Shown here piece after piece: positions 1 to 8,677 of a stretch of DNA of 64,000 nucleotides (the stretch's first letter is position 1; each line of letters begins with the position of its first letter). Source of the DNA: DASVWZ01 sp963715675. GTDB lineage: Bacteria > Acidobacteriota > Terriglobia > Terriglobales > Acidobacteriaceae. Location of the stretch: assembly GCA_963715675.1 (NCBI GenBank), contig OY970265.1:3286001-3350000 (forward strand), written 5' to 3'. Position numbers and translations under genes: made by a program. The notes beneath the pieces are model-generated. The model saw only the letters and a list, made by a program, of their open reading frames with translations. It was not told where the DNA came from and did no database searches.

Positions 1-1665
1 GACGGCGGCCATAGCTGGCAGATCATCAGCCCTGATCTGACGCGGGACGATCCCGGTGTTCCGCAAAGTTTTGGCGTGTTTGGCGAGTCGGACCCGGCCA
101 AAGGCAAACATCGTGGCGTGATCTATTCCATCGCCCCTTCCCCCAAGAATGGAAATCTCATCTGGATCGGCACCGACGACGGGCTTATCCAGGTGACGCG
201 GGATGGAAGCAAGACCTGGCAGAATGTGACCCCTCGCGAGTTAACGGCGTGGAGCAAGGTCGCCCAGATGGACGCCTCGCACTTCGATGTTTCCACGGTG
301 TATGCGGCGGTGAGTCGCCTTCGCCAGGATGACTTGCATCCCTATATCTACCGCACTCACGACGGCGGCAAGACCTGGCAAAAAATTGTGCAAGGCATTC
401 CGCAGGACGAACCGGTCAACACCGTGCGGGAAGATCCGGAACGCAAAGGGCTGCTGTTTGCCGGAACCGAGCGTACCGTCTATGTTTCGTTCGATGACGG
501 CGATCACTGGCAATCCCTGCGGCTGAACCTGCCGCCGACGTCCATTCGCGATCTGGTGATCCATCAGGATGACGTGGTCGTCGGCACGCATGGCCGGTCG
601 TTCTGGATTCTCGACAACATCACCCCCCTGCGGCAGCTCAGCGACAAAGTGTCGCAATCTGACGCATATCTGTTTGCGCCGCAGCGGACCTACCGCCTGC
701 GCAGCCGCAACTACCCGGATACTCCACTGCCGCCGGAAGTTCCCGCCGGCCAGAATCCGCCCGACGGCGCCATGCTCGACTATGACCTGAAATCGGCAAG
801 CGCGAACCCGGTCGCGCTGGAGATTTTTGATGCCAGCGGAAGGCTGGTTCGCCGCTTCTCCAGCGATGACAAGCCTGAAACCATCGATGCGGATGAGTTG
901 AACATTCCCACCTACTGGATTCGTCCATCTCGCATTCTGTCAGCGCAACCCGGGATGCACCGTTTTGTGTGGGACCTGCGCTATCCGCCGCCGGACGCCC
1001 TGGAGCACGACTACCCCATCTCGGCAATCTATCGCGACACGCCGCGCTACCCTCTCGGGCCTGCGGTGTTACCCGGACACTACACCGTGAAGCTCACACT
1101 TAACGGAAAGACCTACTCGCAGCCACTCGACGTAAGGATGGATCCGCGGGTCAAGAGCAGCTTCGCCGGGCTGCGGCTGCAATTTGATCTGGAAACAAAA
1201 ATCGTAGGTGACATGCATCGCGATTATCAGGGGGTACAGCGGGTGCGAGGTCTCCGCGATCAACTGAAAACGCTGCAGCAGGGCGGACCAACTCAGCTTT
1301 CCTCCGAGATTGCCGAACTCGAAAAGAAGCTGGCAGATCTGGAAGGCAGCGGCGGCGGGTACGACGCCGCATTCCTGAGAACGCCGCAAGGGCGCGGGCT
1401 CGCCCGGCTGAACGCCGGTCTGGCGCAACTGCTCGGCGTTGTGGACAGCGCCGACATGCCCCCAACCACCCAGGCAACCAAAATGTTCTCCGACATTGAA
1501 GCCGCCCTCGATCAACAGTTGGCAAAGCTCAAGGCAGTCCAGGAGAAGGACCTTCCGGCGCTTAATACGAAATTGAAGCAAGCCGGATTGCCGCTGCTGA
1601 AGCTCGAGTCGGCAAGCTTCCAAGAACGATGGACGAGCCCGGAGAAAGCCGCAGGCGAAGAGTAA
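1..1665 (+). CDS. Sortilin/Vps10-like Asp-box (BNR) repeat protein, 5' end outside window
   Basis: The frame is open from base 1, so the true start lies upstream; 554 codons are visible. Several Asp-box turns (pattern S/T-x-D-G-G-x-T-W) can be read, for example RDGSKTWQN, THDGGKTWQK and FDDGDHWQS, each preceded by beta-strand-like sequence such as WIGTDDGLI. This is the layout of sortilin-type beta-propeller exo-proteins annotated as glycosyl hydrolases. After the propeller, about residues 210-400 look like an FlgD/Ig-like region (EIFDASGRLVRRF). A Lys/Gln-rich helical tail follows. Such proteins are normally about 1000 residues with a signal peptide, so roughly half is missing from the window. 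Substrate is unknown; a peptidase-like or carbohydrate-binding role is only a guess. Confidence 0.8.
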   Translation, partial: DGGHSWQIISPDLTRDDPGVPQSFGVFGESDPAKGKHRGVIYSIAPSPKNGNLIWIGTDDGLIQVTRDGSKTWQNVTPRELTAWSKVAQMDASHFDVSTVYAAVSRLRQDDLHPYIYRTHDGGKTWQKIVQGIPQDEPVNTVREDPERKGLLFAGTERTVYVSFDDGDHWQSLRLNLPPTSIRDLVIHQDDVVVGTHGRSFWILDNITPLRQLSDKVSQSDAYLFAPQRTYRLRSRNYPDTPLPPEVPAGQNPPDGAMLDYDLKSASANPVALEIFDASGRLVRRFSSDDKPETIDADELNIPTYWIRPSRILSAQPGMHRFVWDLRYPPPDALEHDYPISAIYRDTPRYPLGPAVLPGHYTVKLTLNGKTYSQPLDVRMDPRVKSSFAGLRLQFDLETKIVGDMHRDYQGVQRVRGLRDQLKTLQQGGPTQLSSEIAELEKKLADLEGSGGGYDAAFLRTPQGRGLARLNAGLAQLLGVVDSADMPPTTQATKMFSDIEAALDQQLAKLKAVQEKDLPALNTKLKQAGLPLLKLESASFQERWTSPEKAAGEE

Positions 1666-1710
1666 AAATGAACCCGCCTGCCGCATCCACGCGCCGGTGC
1701 GAAATCACGG

Positions 1711-2259
1711 TCAGGCGCTGACCGCCTGAGTGGCTTCGACTCTCTCCGCGTCAAAGACCGCGGCGAGTCCGTGAATCACCGAAGCCATCCGGACGGCCGC
1801 CAGGATCGCTTCCTCGCCCAAGCCCTTTTCGCGCACCGTCTTCTCATGCGAGTCCACGCAAGTGCCGCATCCGTTGATTGCGGACACCGCTACGCACCAC
1901 AGTTCGAAATCCACCGGCTCGACGCCGTGGGTGCGGATGATGTTCATGCGCAGCCGCGCCGGCAAGGTCCGGTACTTCTCGTTTGCGGTAAGGTGCAGGA
2001 ACCGGTAGTAAATGTTGTTCATGCCCATGATCGCCGCCGCGCCCTTGGCGGCTTCCAGAGCCTGCGGGGAAAGATGCTTGGCGGCCTCAGCCAGAAGCGC
2101 CTGGGTGAACTCGTGGTTGCGCGATCCGATCGCGCTCGCCACCACGGTTCCCCAGATCTGTTGCTTCGTGAGTTCGGCCTGCTGCGTCAGAGACGAAAAA
2201 TTCAGCTTGAGATCGCGCGCGTACGCCGGGACTGTCTCCATCAATTCGTTTAACACCAT
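1711..2259 (-). CDS. ahpD: Alkylhydroperoxidase AhpD / carboxymuconolactone decarboxylase family protein
   Basis: This 182-residue protein has the AhpD signature CGTCVDSHEK: a CxxC redox pair followed by the proton-relay His. AhpD proteins reduce oxidised AhpC, drawing electrons from dihydrolipoamide systems in the actinobacterial case. The start used here (MVLNELMETV) has an AGGAGA Shine-Dalgarno six bases upstream; the frame stays open about 80 bases further but without a better start. It lies 141 bases downstream of ahpC on the same strand and is the last gene of the perR-ahpC-ahpD group. The partner assignment rests on this adjacency plus the motif. The length is near that of characterised AhpD. 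Confidence 0.88.
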   Translation of the reverse strand: MVLNELMETVPAYARDLKLNFSSLTQQAELTKQQIWGTVVASAIGSRNHEFTQALLAEAAKHLSPQALEAAKGAAAIMGMNNIYYRFLHLTANEKYRTLPARLRMNIIRTHGVEPVDFELWCVAVSAINGCGTCVDSHEKTVREKGLGEEAILAAVRMASVIHGLAAVFDAERVEATQAVSA

Positions 2260-2400
2260 CGCATCTCCTGTGCTTTTGGAAAGTTGTTGAGGCTGTCGAG
2301 AAACTGCAGATCGCCTCGCTTTGCCCGGGATGACAACCAAAGAAGATACCCCGAGCTGCGTCAGCGCAGCCCGGAGCCTCCCGCATCGTGGTTCACTCAG

Positions 2401-2946
2401 CTATGCGATCTGCAGCGTCTCTTCGCCCTTGTGCCAGTTGCAGGGACAGAGTTCGTCGCTCTGCAGAGCGTCAAGGACCCGGAGAACCTCGTCGGGGTTG
2501 CGTCCGACGGCGCCGTCGGTCACGTACACAAACCGGATGATGCCCTCGGGATCCACGATATAGGTGGCGCGCTGCGCCACTCCGCCTTGCGGATCGATGA
2601 TCCCCAGTTGCTCGCAAAGATCATGCCTGATGTCCGCCAGCATGGGGAAAGGCAGGTCCTTCAAATCGGCGTGATGCGTGCGCCAGGCGTGGTGGACCCA
2701 CTCCGAATCCGTACTTCCGCCCAGGATCTGGGTATCGCGTTCCAGGAATTGCTTGTTGAGTTTGCCAAAGCCCACGATCTCGGTGGGGCACACGAAAGTG
2801 AAGTCTTTTGGCCAGAAGAAATAGAGCTTCCACTTGCCGGCATAATCAAGGTCGGTGATGGTCTTGAAAGCCTTCTTGGGATCTTTCTCAATACTGACGG
2901 TTGCGGTGACGGAAAATGAAGGAAACTTTTCGCCAATTCCTAACAT
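2401..2946 (-). CDS. ahpC: Peroxiredoxin AhpC
   Basis: A 2-Cys peroxiredoxin of 181 residues that reduces H2O2, organic peroxides and peroxynitrite in the cytoplasm. The peroxidatic Cys sits in the canonical FVCPTE motif (about residue 49), and a C-terminal CPCNW segment supplies the resolving Cys. The Cys-x-Cys form resembles the AhpC type recycled by AhpD rather than by AhpF. The start (MLGIGEKFPS) is preceded by AAGGAGAG with good spacing. Only 31 bases separate it from perR, so both are probably co-transcribed from the PerR-controlled promoter. No AhpF is present in the window, which fits use of the adjacent AhpD. Confidence 0.93.
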   Translation of the reverse strand: MLGIGEKFPSFSVTATVSIEKDPKKAFKTITDLDYAGKWKLYFFWPKDFTFVCPTEIVGFGKLNKQFLERDTQILGGSTDSEWVHHAWRTHHADLKDLPFPMLADIRHDLCEQLGIIDPQGGVAQRATYIVDPEGIIRFVYVTDGAVGRNPDEVLRVLDALQSDELCPCNWHKGEETLQIA

Positions 2947-2977
2947 GTGATTGCTCTCCTTAGAAATAAGTTTTGAT

Positions 2978-3424
2978 TCAAGTTTGGTTGACTTTAGGTC
3001 TTGCTTTTGCGGAGCACGTCCCGCAGACTCCCAGCACGTCGATGGCGACGCGCTTGACCCGGAAACCCCGCGGAAGCTTGCCACGGAAGCGCAGCGGAGC
3101 CAGCTTCGCTTCATCCAGGTCAGTGATGGACTTGCAGTTCACACATACTAAGTGATGATGCGGATCGTGATTTGGTTCCACTCGCAGGGAACCGTGATGC
3201 ATACTCACTTCCCGCAACATGCCGCTGTCCAGAAAGGTACGGATGTTTTTGTACACCGTCGCCAGGGAGATCGACGGGATCTTTTTCCGGGTTCGCTGGT
3301 AGATGAGTTCCGGGCTGGGATGTCCATGCAGAGTCATCACCGCCTCATAGATCACCTGCCGCTGGTGGGTGGCCGCCAAGCGATGCCGGTGACAGAGAGC
3401 GCGGAATTCCAGTGGAGCGAGCAT
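2978..3424 (-). CDS. perR: Fur-family peroxide-responsive repressor (PerR-like)
   Basis: This 148-residue protein has an N-terminal winged helix (HPSPELIYQRTR... SLATVYKNIRTF) and a C-terminal metal-binding half. The metal half shows a PHHHLVC cluster and two CxxC pairs (CVNC and CGTC) for the structural zinc. At the position where Fur has the IEF glutamate, this protein has ITDLDE with Asp, which is characteristic of PerR. Together with the neighbour ahpC and the PerR-type box just upstream, this favours a peroxide sensor over an iron regulator. It is the first gene of the operon and presumably represses itself and ahpC/ahpD until metal-catalysed oxidation of its His ligands. A different Fur-family specificity (Mn or Zn) is not excluded. 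Confidence 0.87.
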   Translation of the reverse strand: MLAPLEFRALCHRHRLAATHQRQVIYEAVMTLHGHPSPELIYQRTRKKIPSISLATVYKNIRTFLDSGMLREVSMHHGSLRVEPNHDPHHHLVCVNCKSITDLDEAKLAPLRFRGKLPRGFRVKRVAIDVLGVCGTCSAKARPKVNQT

Positions 3425-3432
3425 CTGTTAAA

Positions 3433-3447
3433 TTATAATGATTATTA
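3433..3447 (-). promoter_or_regulatory. PerR box upstream of perR-ahpC-ahpD
   Basis: The 15-bp sequence TTATAATGATTATTA matches the PerR box consensus TTATAAT-N-ATTATAA at 13 of 14 defined positions. It ends 9 bases before the perR start codon, so bound repressor would block transcription initiation or the start region. The surrounding DNA is strikingly AT-rich compared with the GC-rich neighbours. Autoregulation is inferred. Confidence 0.82.
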
Positions 3448-3673
3448 TCTAATAGACACTATGATTTGACAAGCCCCTCCGTTAGCTGGGGCAGCTCCTG
3501 GACAGGCCAGAAACAACAGCAACCCAAGAAGGACACGCAGTGTCAGGCAGGTCCCGTTTCGGCGGCTTCCCTCGTGTGACTTCGTGGCCTTTGTGGTGAG
3601 GCCTGGGAGATTGGCGCGCTACCCCTGGCCGGGCAGGGTCCATGTACGGGTCGAGGTCGTGGCGTAAGCGGGT

Positions 3674-6097
3674 CTATGCCGCGTGCTTTTCTGCCTTTGG
3701 CTCCGGGGTTTCTGCGACTGCCAGTTTCGGAACCGTCTTTCCGCCCATCAGTTCCTCGTAGACTTCACTGACTTGCCGGACAATTTCCGGCCAGAGATAT
3801 TGTTCCTGCACGCGCAGCCGGGCGCTTTGTCCAGCCGTCTTCCGAATCTGGTCATCCGCGAGCAGCAGGGCGAGCATCCGGGCCAGATCAGCAACGTCTC
3901 CCGGCCGGAAAGTGAACCCAACTCCATCCACTAACTCCCGGTTCTCGGGGATGTCGCTGGTAAGGACGCAGATTCCCGCTGCCATGGCATCCAGCAAAGC
4001 CAGCGACAGTCCCTCCAGGTCCGAGGGCAAAACAAAGAGCGCCGCGTTGGAGAGCAACTCATTCAGCGCGTCACCCGAGACCCAGTCCAGGAACCGGATC
4101 TTGTCACTGGCATGACGGCAAAGTTCCTGGGCGTAGACATCGGTGTGACTCGATCCCCCGGCCAAAACCAGCTTCACTGAAGGGTCAAGCTGCTCATAGG
4201 CCTGAATCAGCAGATGGCAATTTTTTTCCGGGGAAAACCGCCCGAGAAACAGAATGTACCCGTCCGGCTTGAGTCCCCAGTCCGCAAGGTGAAACGCGCC
4301 GGTGCTTTCTCGAATGGTCGTTCCGTTCGGAACGTAGGCCGTTTGTTTTCCGTAAAGCATTCGGTACCGTTCCTGGAGCGCCTTCGAGACGACCATGGTA
4401 CGGTCGGGCAAATGGGCGGACGCCCACTCGCCGAGCCGAAGCACCGAGGCTGCCACCGGTCCCCACTTTTTTCTCTGCCAGTCCAAACCCTGAACCGTAA
4501 CCACGGTCTTTTTCCCGACCAACTGAGGGAGACCGGCAAACAGGGCCGGCCCTTGCGCATGGTAGTGCACCAGGTCACATTGGCTGAACGCCGCATGGAT
4601 CGTGCTGAGCAGCGTGTGCACCAGGGTTTCCAGATGCTTGGTCCGGATGGTGGGAAGCCGAACCAGGCGCATGCCCTTGCAGATCGCAAGGTCTGGAGTG
4701 AAGTAACTGCGGCAATAGACCGTGATGGGGTAACCCATCTGCGCCAGACGCTGGCCGACTTCTTCGTAGTAGCTTTCAATTCCGCTGTACTTCGAAACCA
4801 CCCCGCGAGCCCCAATGAAAGCGACGTGCGGCCGTTTTTTGCTCGAATTCGGCAGTCGCGGCGTGCGCCTGCTGTGGACGAGGTCTTCATAGAGCCCGGT
4901 CATGGCCTGGTAGTGCTGCTCCGCGGAGTGTGTGGTTTCAACCCAGCGTCGTCCCGCCGCGCCCATCTCATTCGCCAACGTCGGATGTTCCGCGAGACCG
5001 CGGATCGTCTCCGCCAATTGACGCACGTTCCCTGGTTCGAAGAGCAACCCCGTCTCTCGATCGCGGACCAGTTCGCGGCGAGAGCCAAGATCGGACGCGA
5101 CCACGGCTCGTCCCCAGGCATAGGACTCGAGAATGCTCTTGCCCAAGGTTTCGTACGCGAGCGACGGCAGGACAGTGAACCGTGAGGAGGCTATGGCTTC
5201 GTGGAGTTTGACGCCGGACAGCTGGCCAAGAAACTGGGTGCTGGTCAAGTGCAAATCCCGCACCAGCTTGTGCAAGGCCTGGCGTTCCGGACCGTCGCCT
5301 GCAAGTTGCAATCGCACGTCGGGGAGATACTGCATGGCTCGCACCAGGTCCGCCACGCCTTTTTCCGGCGACAGCCGTCCAAAATAGAGAATCGGCGCAT
5401 CCTTTGCGGGGGGACTTGGCGGCTGCTCCGGGACTCGCTGAAAGTGCGGAATGACCTTGATCTTGGATTCGTCAAATCCGTTTTCAACCAGCTTCCATCG
5501 CACAAACTGGCTGGGGGCGATGAATTGGTTCACGCACTTTTCGTACGTGCCCAGCCAGTGGTGAACATAGGCCTCAGCCGTCAGTACCGCGGCTGCGCCG
5601 CGCCCTCCTGGGTAACAGTCATTGACCATCGCCTTGATGAATCGTCCACCGCGGCATGCTTCACAAGTTCGTCCATGCGCCACCAGGTTGTAGGCCGGGC
5701 ACAACAGCTTGAAGTCATTCAGGTGGTAGATGACCGGGATCCCCTGAGCCCTCAGCTCCCAAAGAATCGACGGAGACAGATGATGGTAAATGTTTCGAAC
5801 GTGGGCTACGTCGGGCTGAAAGGCAGCAATCATCTTGCGGAGGCGGCTGCGAGCCTGGGTGGAATAAATCGCATGTCCGGCGAGTCTGGCGCGGGTTACC
5901 CACGCCACACTGCCGTCCTTGAATTCGACGTGCGGCACAAAATGCTGGTCGTACTCCGTCGGCTGTCCCCGTGGGTCCGCCATGGAAAACAGCGCGGTTT
6001 CATGCCCGTGGGTGCGCAACAAATCCATCAATTCAAACAGGTAAACCTCGGTGCCGCTGAAGCGGAAGTTATATTTGTTGCAGTAAAGAATTCTCAC
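3674..6097 (-). CDS. Double GT4 glycosyltransferase (two GT-B modules in one chain)
   Basis: An 807-residue protein made of two complete family-4 glycosyltransferases. The first (about 1-415) begins ILYCNKYNFRFSGTE and has the donor-site signature YETLGKSILESYAWG (E-x7-E). The second (about 422-790) begins HVAFIGARGVVSKYSGIE and has EGLSLALLDAMAAG, where the usual second Glu is Asp. I place the start at the GTG at 6097 because GAGGAG lies seven bases upstream; an earlier in-frame ATG at 6139 would enlarge the overlap with the preceding gene to 71 bases. With 6097 the overlap is 29 bases. It is the last gene of the exopolysaccharide operon and should add two sugars to the lipid-linked repeat unit. 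Sugars and linkages cannot be read from the sequence. Confidence 0.88.
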   Translation of the reverse strand: MRILYCNKYNFRFSGTEVYLFELMDLLRTHGHETALFSMADPRGQPTEYDQHFVPHVEFKDGSVAWVTRARLAGHAIYSTQARSRLRKMIAAFQPDVAHVRNIYHHLSPSILWELRAQGIPVIYHLNDFKLLCPAYNLVAHGRTCEACRGGRFIKAMVNDCYPGGRGAAAVLTAEAYVHHWLGTYEKCVNQFIAPSQFVRWKLVENGFDESKIKVIPHFQRVPEQPPSPPAKDAPILYFGRLSPEKGVADLVRAMQYLPDVRLQLAGDGPERQALHKLVRDLHLTSTQFLGQLSGVKLHEAIASSRFTVLPSLAYETLGKSILESYAWGRAVVASDLGSRRELVRDRETGLLFEPGNVRQLAETIRGLAEHPTLANEMGAAGRRWVETTHSAEQHYQAMTGLYEDLVHSRRTPRLPNSSKKRPHVAFIGARGVVSKYSGIESYYEEVGQRLAQMGYPITVYCRSYFTPDLAICKGMRLVRLPTIRTKHLETLVHTLLSTIHAAFSQCDLVHYHAQGPALFAGLPQLVGKKTVVTVQGLDWQRKKWGPVAASVLRLGEWASAHLPDRTMVVSKALQERYRMLYGKQTAYVPNGTTIRESTGAFHLADWGLKPDGYILFLGRFSPEKNCHLLIQAYEQLDPSVKLVLAGGSSHTDVYAQELCRHASDKIRFLDWVSGDALNELLSNAALFVLPSDLEGLSLALLDAMAAGICVLTSDIPENRELVDGVGFTFRPGDVADLARMLALLLADDQIRKTAGQSARLRVQEQYLWPEIVRQVSEVYEELMGGKTVPKLAVAETPEPKAEKHAA

Positions 6098-7310
6098 AGG
6101 GTTGCTCCTCAGAATGGCCTGCCCGCGCCAGAAACGCATCGCAGAACGCGGCCAGATTTTTCCGGCGATTAAAATGTTCGATCACGTGTTGCCGTGCCGC
6201 CTGACATAAGGGAACCAGGCCGGAATACATGTCGCGGATCATCTCTACCCGTTCCACAAAGTCTTGTTGTGATCCCGCGCCGTACAGGAACCCGTTTTTG
6301 CCATCCACGACCAGTTCGGGGATGCCGGTAATGGCGGGAGCGAGCACCGGCTTTCCCCGCGCCATGGCTTCCATCAGAACCAGCGGAATGCCCTCGCTCC
6401 GGCTGGTGAGGACGACCAGATCTGCTTGTTGATACAGGCTCTCGAGGTCCTCGCGGGCCACATGACCTAGTAAGTGGACTTCGGCCTCGAGATCGAGTTC
6501 ATGAGTGAGCCGCTGGAGGCAGTTCCGTTCCGGGCCGTCGCCAGCCATCGCGCATGCGAACCTCATGCCGTGATCTTTCAATTGGCGGCAGGCTCGGATG
6601 AGAAATGCGTGGTCCTTGACCGGATGCAAGCGTCCGACCGCGAGCAGATTCAGGTGTGACTTTGTCCCGCCGCGAAGTGGCGGATCCGTGCCAGGTCTGG
6701 CGCAATCCACACCCATCCGCTGGACCAGAATCTTTCCGGAAGTCACTGCTGGGTAGCGACTCAAGATGAATCGGCGATTGAATTCAGAAACCGTGACGCA
6801 GAAGGCGCAATGTGTCAGCTTCAAGTCGAGATAGGCACCATGCAACAGCAGGTCGGACCCGTGGAGCGTCATGCTGAAGCGAATCCCCAGAAGACGGGCT
6901 GCCACCATCGCAACCCAGGCCCCGTAGTAACCATGGTGAACGTGGATATGCTCGACGCTTCGGTCGAGGAGCAGGATCGCCAGGTAAGCTCCCAGCCAGG
7001 TATGCGCAAAGGTTCGCAGTCTGCGGCTGAGCGACTCATCCCCGGAGAAAGCACGCATCCCAAGGTCTCTGAGATTCCAGAAGTGGCGAAGGCAGAACCA
7101 GGTCGCCTGGATGGATCGGGCCAGGCCCAGAGGGTGGATGTACAAGACGCTGCCGGTCGAATCGCCTCGTTTACAGGAATCCGCCGGGACCGGCCGCAGA
7201 ATGCTGCAGGCAAGCACGTCGATTCCACGCCTCCTGAGCTCACAAATCTCGTCTACCACGTAGGGCTCAACTGCAGAGGGAAAGCGATTCGAGACGTAGG
7301 CAATTTTCAC
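6069..7310 (-). CDS. GT4 family glycosyltransferase
   Basis: A 413-residue GT-B glycosyltransferase starting KIAYVSNRFPSAVEPYVV, a typical N-terminal acceptor-domain opening. The C-terminal domain carries the nucleotide-sugar binding E-x7-E in SEGIPLVLMEAMARG and the common AVGRLHPVKDH strand. The GTG start overlaps the flippase stop codon in GTGA, so the two are translationally coupled. A much longer open frame upstream is only antisense shadow of the flippase gene. It sits between flippase and the double glycosyltransferase, so it very likely builds the same repeat unit at the cytoplasmic face of the membrane. Confidence 0.9.
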   Translation of the reverse strand: MKIAYVSNRFPSAVEPYVVDEICELRRRGIDVLACSILRPVPADSCKRGDSTGSVLYIHPLGLARSIQATWFCLRHFWNLRDLGMRAFSGDESLSRRLRTFAHTWLGAYLAILLLDRSVEHIHVHHGYYGAWVAMVAARLLGIRFSMTLHGSDLLLHGAYLDLKLTHCAFCVTVSEFNRRFILSRYPAVTSGKILVQRMGVDCARPGTDPPLRGGTKSHLNLLAVGRLHPVKDHAFLIRACRQLKDHGMRFACAMAGDGPERNCLQRLTHELDLEAEVHLLGHVAREDLESLYQQADLVVLTSRSEGIPLVLMEAMARGKPVLAPAITGIPELVVDGKNGFLYGAGSQQDFVERVEMIRDMYSGLVPLCQAARQHVIEHFNRRKNLAAFCDAFLARAGHSEEQPCENSLLQQI

Positions 7311-8677
7311 GGGCGCAGGGACAAAGAAAGGATCAAGGGTAAGAAGAGAATGGTGGTGAATCCGGCAGCCAGAAAGGCGATCCTGCGGCACGAGATATGC
7401 AGAGATCCCCTTACCCCGCGATGGATCGCGTAGTACGAAAAGCATGCCATCAGTTCTGCCAGACCGTAGCCGAGGATCCCCCAATGGGGCAGGAAGAGCC
7501 AGGTCCCCGCGCCCAGAAGCAGGACGTGAGCCGCATACGAGCGCAGCACGGTCCACTGCTGCTCCAGCACGAACAAGGCAGAAGCCTGCAGGTTGTAAAT
7601 CGAATTCACCAGAACGCCGGCCGCAATGAATGGGTAAACCGCCAGGCTCGGCATCCACCTTGTTCCGAGGGCGTGCCGCAACAAGGAAGGACCAGCCAGA
7701 GCAAACACGCACAACAGCGGTCCGAGGATGATCACCTGCAGGAGCAAAGCGGATTCCAAAGCGGATCGAAGCTGGTCGCGCTGGCCCTGCATGCGGGCCA
7801 GGGCCGCGATTGCGATCCTTCCGGCGGCCAAGCGAAACGTTCCCAGTGCTTCTGCAACCCGGATCGCCAAGGCGACGAACGCCACGGCTTCGGTTCCGGC
7901 AAATTTTCCCACCAGCAGCGGATTTACCAGGGTGCGGAGTTGCCAGGTACGCATCGACAAGGTCATGCCGAGCCCAAACGAACACATTGGACGCCAGTGC
8001 TCCGCATGAAACCGCATGCCCACGCGCAGACTCGCGGAATTCGCGGTTGCCACCAGCGTGACGAGTTGCCAAGCCAACTGCCCGCCCACCGGCGCCCAGA
8101 TTCCAGCCCTTGCCCAGGCGAGGACGACTGCCGCGGCAAGGCCCATGCTTTGTCCGCTGAGTTCGATGGCGGCGATCTGGCGAAAATTCAGTTCGCGTTC
8201 CAGTTTTGCCATGGGCACGCCCGTCAGTCCGCTCACCGGAATGGTGCCGAGCAGAACAAGGTAGGGCAGGGCAAACTCGCGATTGCCATACCACCGAATC
8301 AGCAACGGTGTGATGAGCGCAGCCAGCGCGGCCAGCGCCAAGGACGTGGTCAAGATGACGGCGTTGGCGGTTTCATACATGGCTTTGTCCGGGACCGATT
8401 CGTGGCGTACCAGAAATGTGTCCACTCCAGCGCGCGATACGGTGGCGAGGAAAGCGACCAGAGTGATGGCGGTTACGAACAAGCCGTAGATGTGCGGCCC
8501 GAGCCACCAGGTCATGACCAGCATGTTTCCCGTGCTGACCACCACGCCGAGGCCATACCTCGCCGCCAGATACGCTCCACCGGTCAGAACGCCGGCCGAG
8601 GCCGTTGGGGACCCAGGCAACATGAAGCGGGAAATCATTCCGGATTCTTCGCTTGTCTCAGCTCGCACGCGAGTCAC
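7307..8677 (-). CDS. Polysaccharide flippase, Wzx/MOP superfamily
   Basis: About 456 residues with a dozen or more hydrophobic segments, beginning in the pattern YLAARYGLGVVVSTGN and running through TMs to the C-terminus. This is the Polysacc_synt/MATE-like topology of lipid-linked oligosaccharide flippases. It would move the undecaprenyl-linked repeat unit across the inner membrane. The GTG start at 8677 overlaps the upstream gene by 20 bases; an in-frame ATG at 8638 is an alternative and neither has a strong Shine-Dalgarno. Its stop overlaps the next gene in GTGA. The neighbours (polymerase/ligase upstream, glycosyltransferase downstream) support a Wzx role. Confidence 0.88.
   Translation of the reverse strand: MTRVRAETSEESGMISRFMLPGSPTASAGVLTGGAYLAARYGLGVVVSTGNMLVMTWWLGPHIYGLFVTAITLVAFLATVSRAGVDTFLVRHESVPDKAMYETANAVILTTSLALAALAALITPLLIRWYGNREFALPYLVLLGTIPVSGLTGVPMAKLERELNFRQIAAIELSGQSMGLAAAVVLAWARAGIWAPVGGQLAWQLVTLVATANSASLRVGMRFHAEHWRPMCSFGLGMTLSMRTWQLRTLVNPLLVGKFAGTEAVAFVALAIRVAEALGTFRLAAGRIAIAALARMQGQRDQLRSALESALLLQVIILGPLLCVFALAGPSLLRHALGTRWMPSLAVYPFIAAGVLVNSIYNLQASALFVLEQQWTVLRSYAAHVLLLGAGTWLFLPHWGILGYGLAELMACFSYYAIHRGVRGSLHISCRRIAFLAAGFTTILFLPLILSLSLRP

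Noticed and set aside
1709..1723. Perfect hairpin GGTCAG-GCG-CTGACC at the end of ahpD as terminator
   Set aside because: It overlaps the stop codon and no T run follows on either strand, so it is not a convincing intrinsic terminator.
4214..6172. Long plus-strand open frames opposite the double glycosyltransferase
   Set aside because: They mirror the coding strand of a GC-rich gene, lack ribosome sites and have no recognisable domains.
6069..8294. A 741-residue protein on the minus strand covering glycosyltransferase and flippase region
   Set aside because: Its first half is another frame of the flippase gene; the glycosyltransferase starts at the GTG at 7310 with GTGA coupling.
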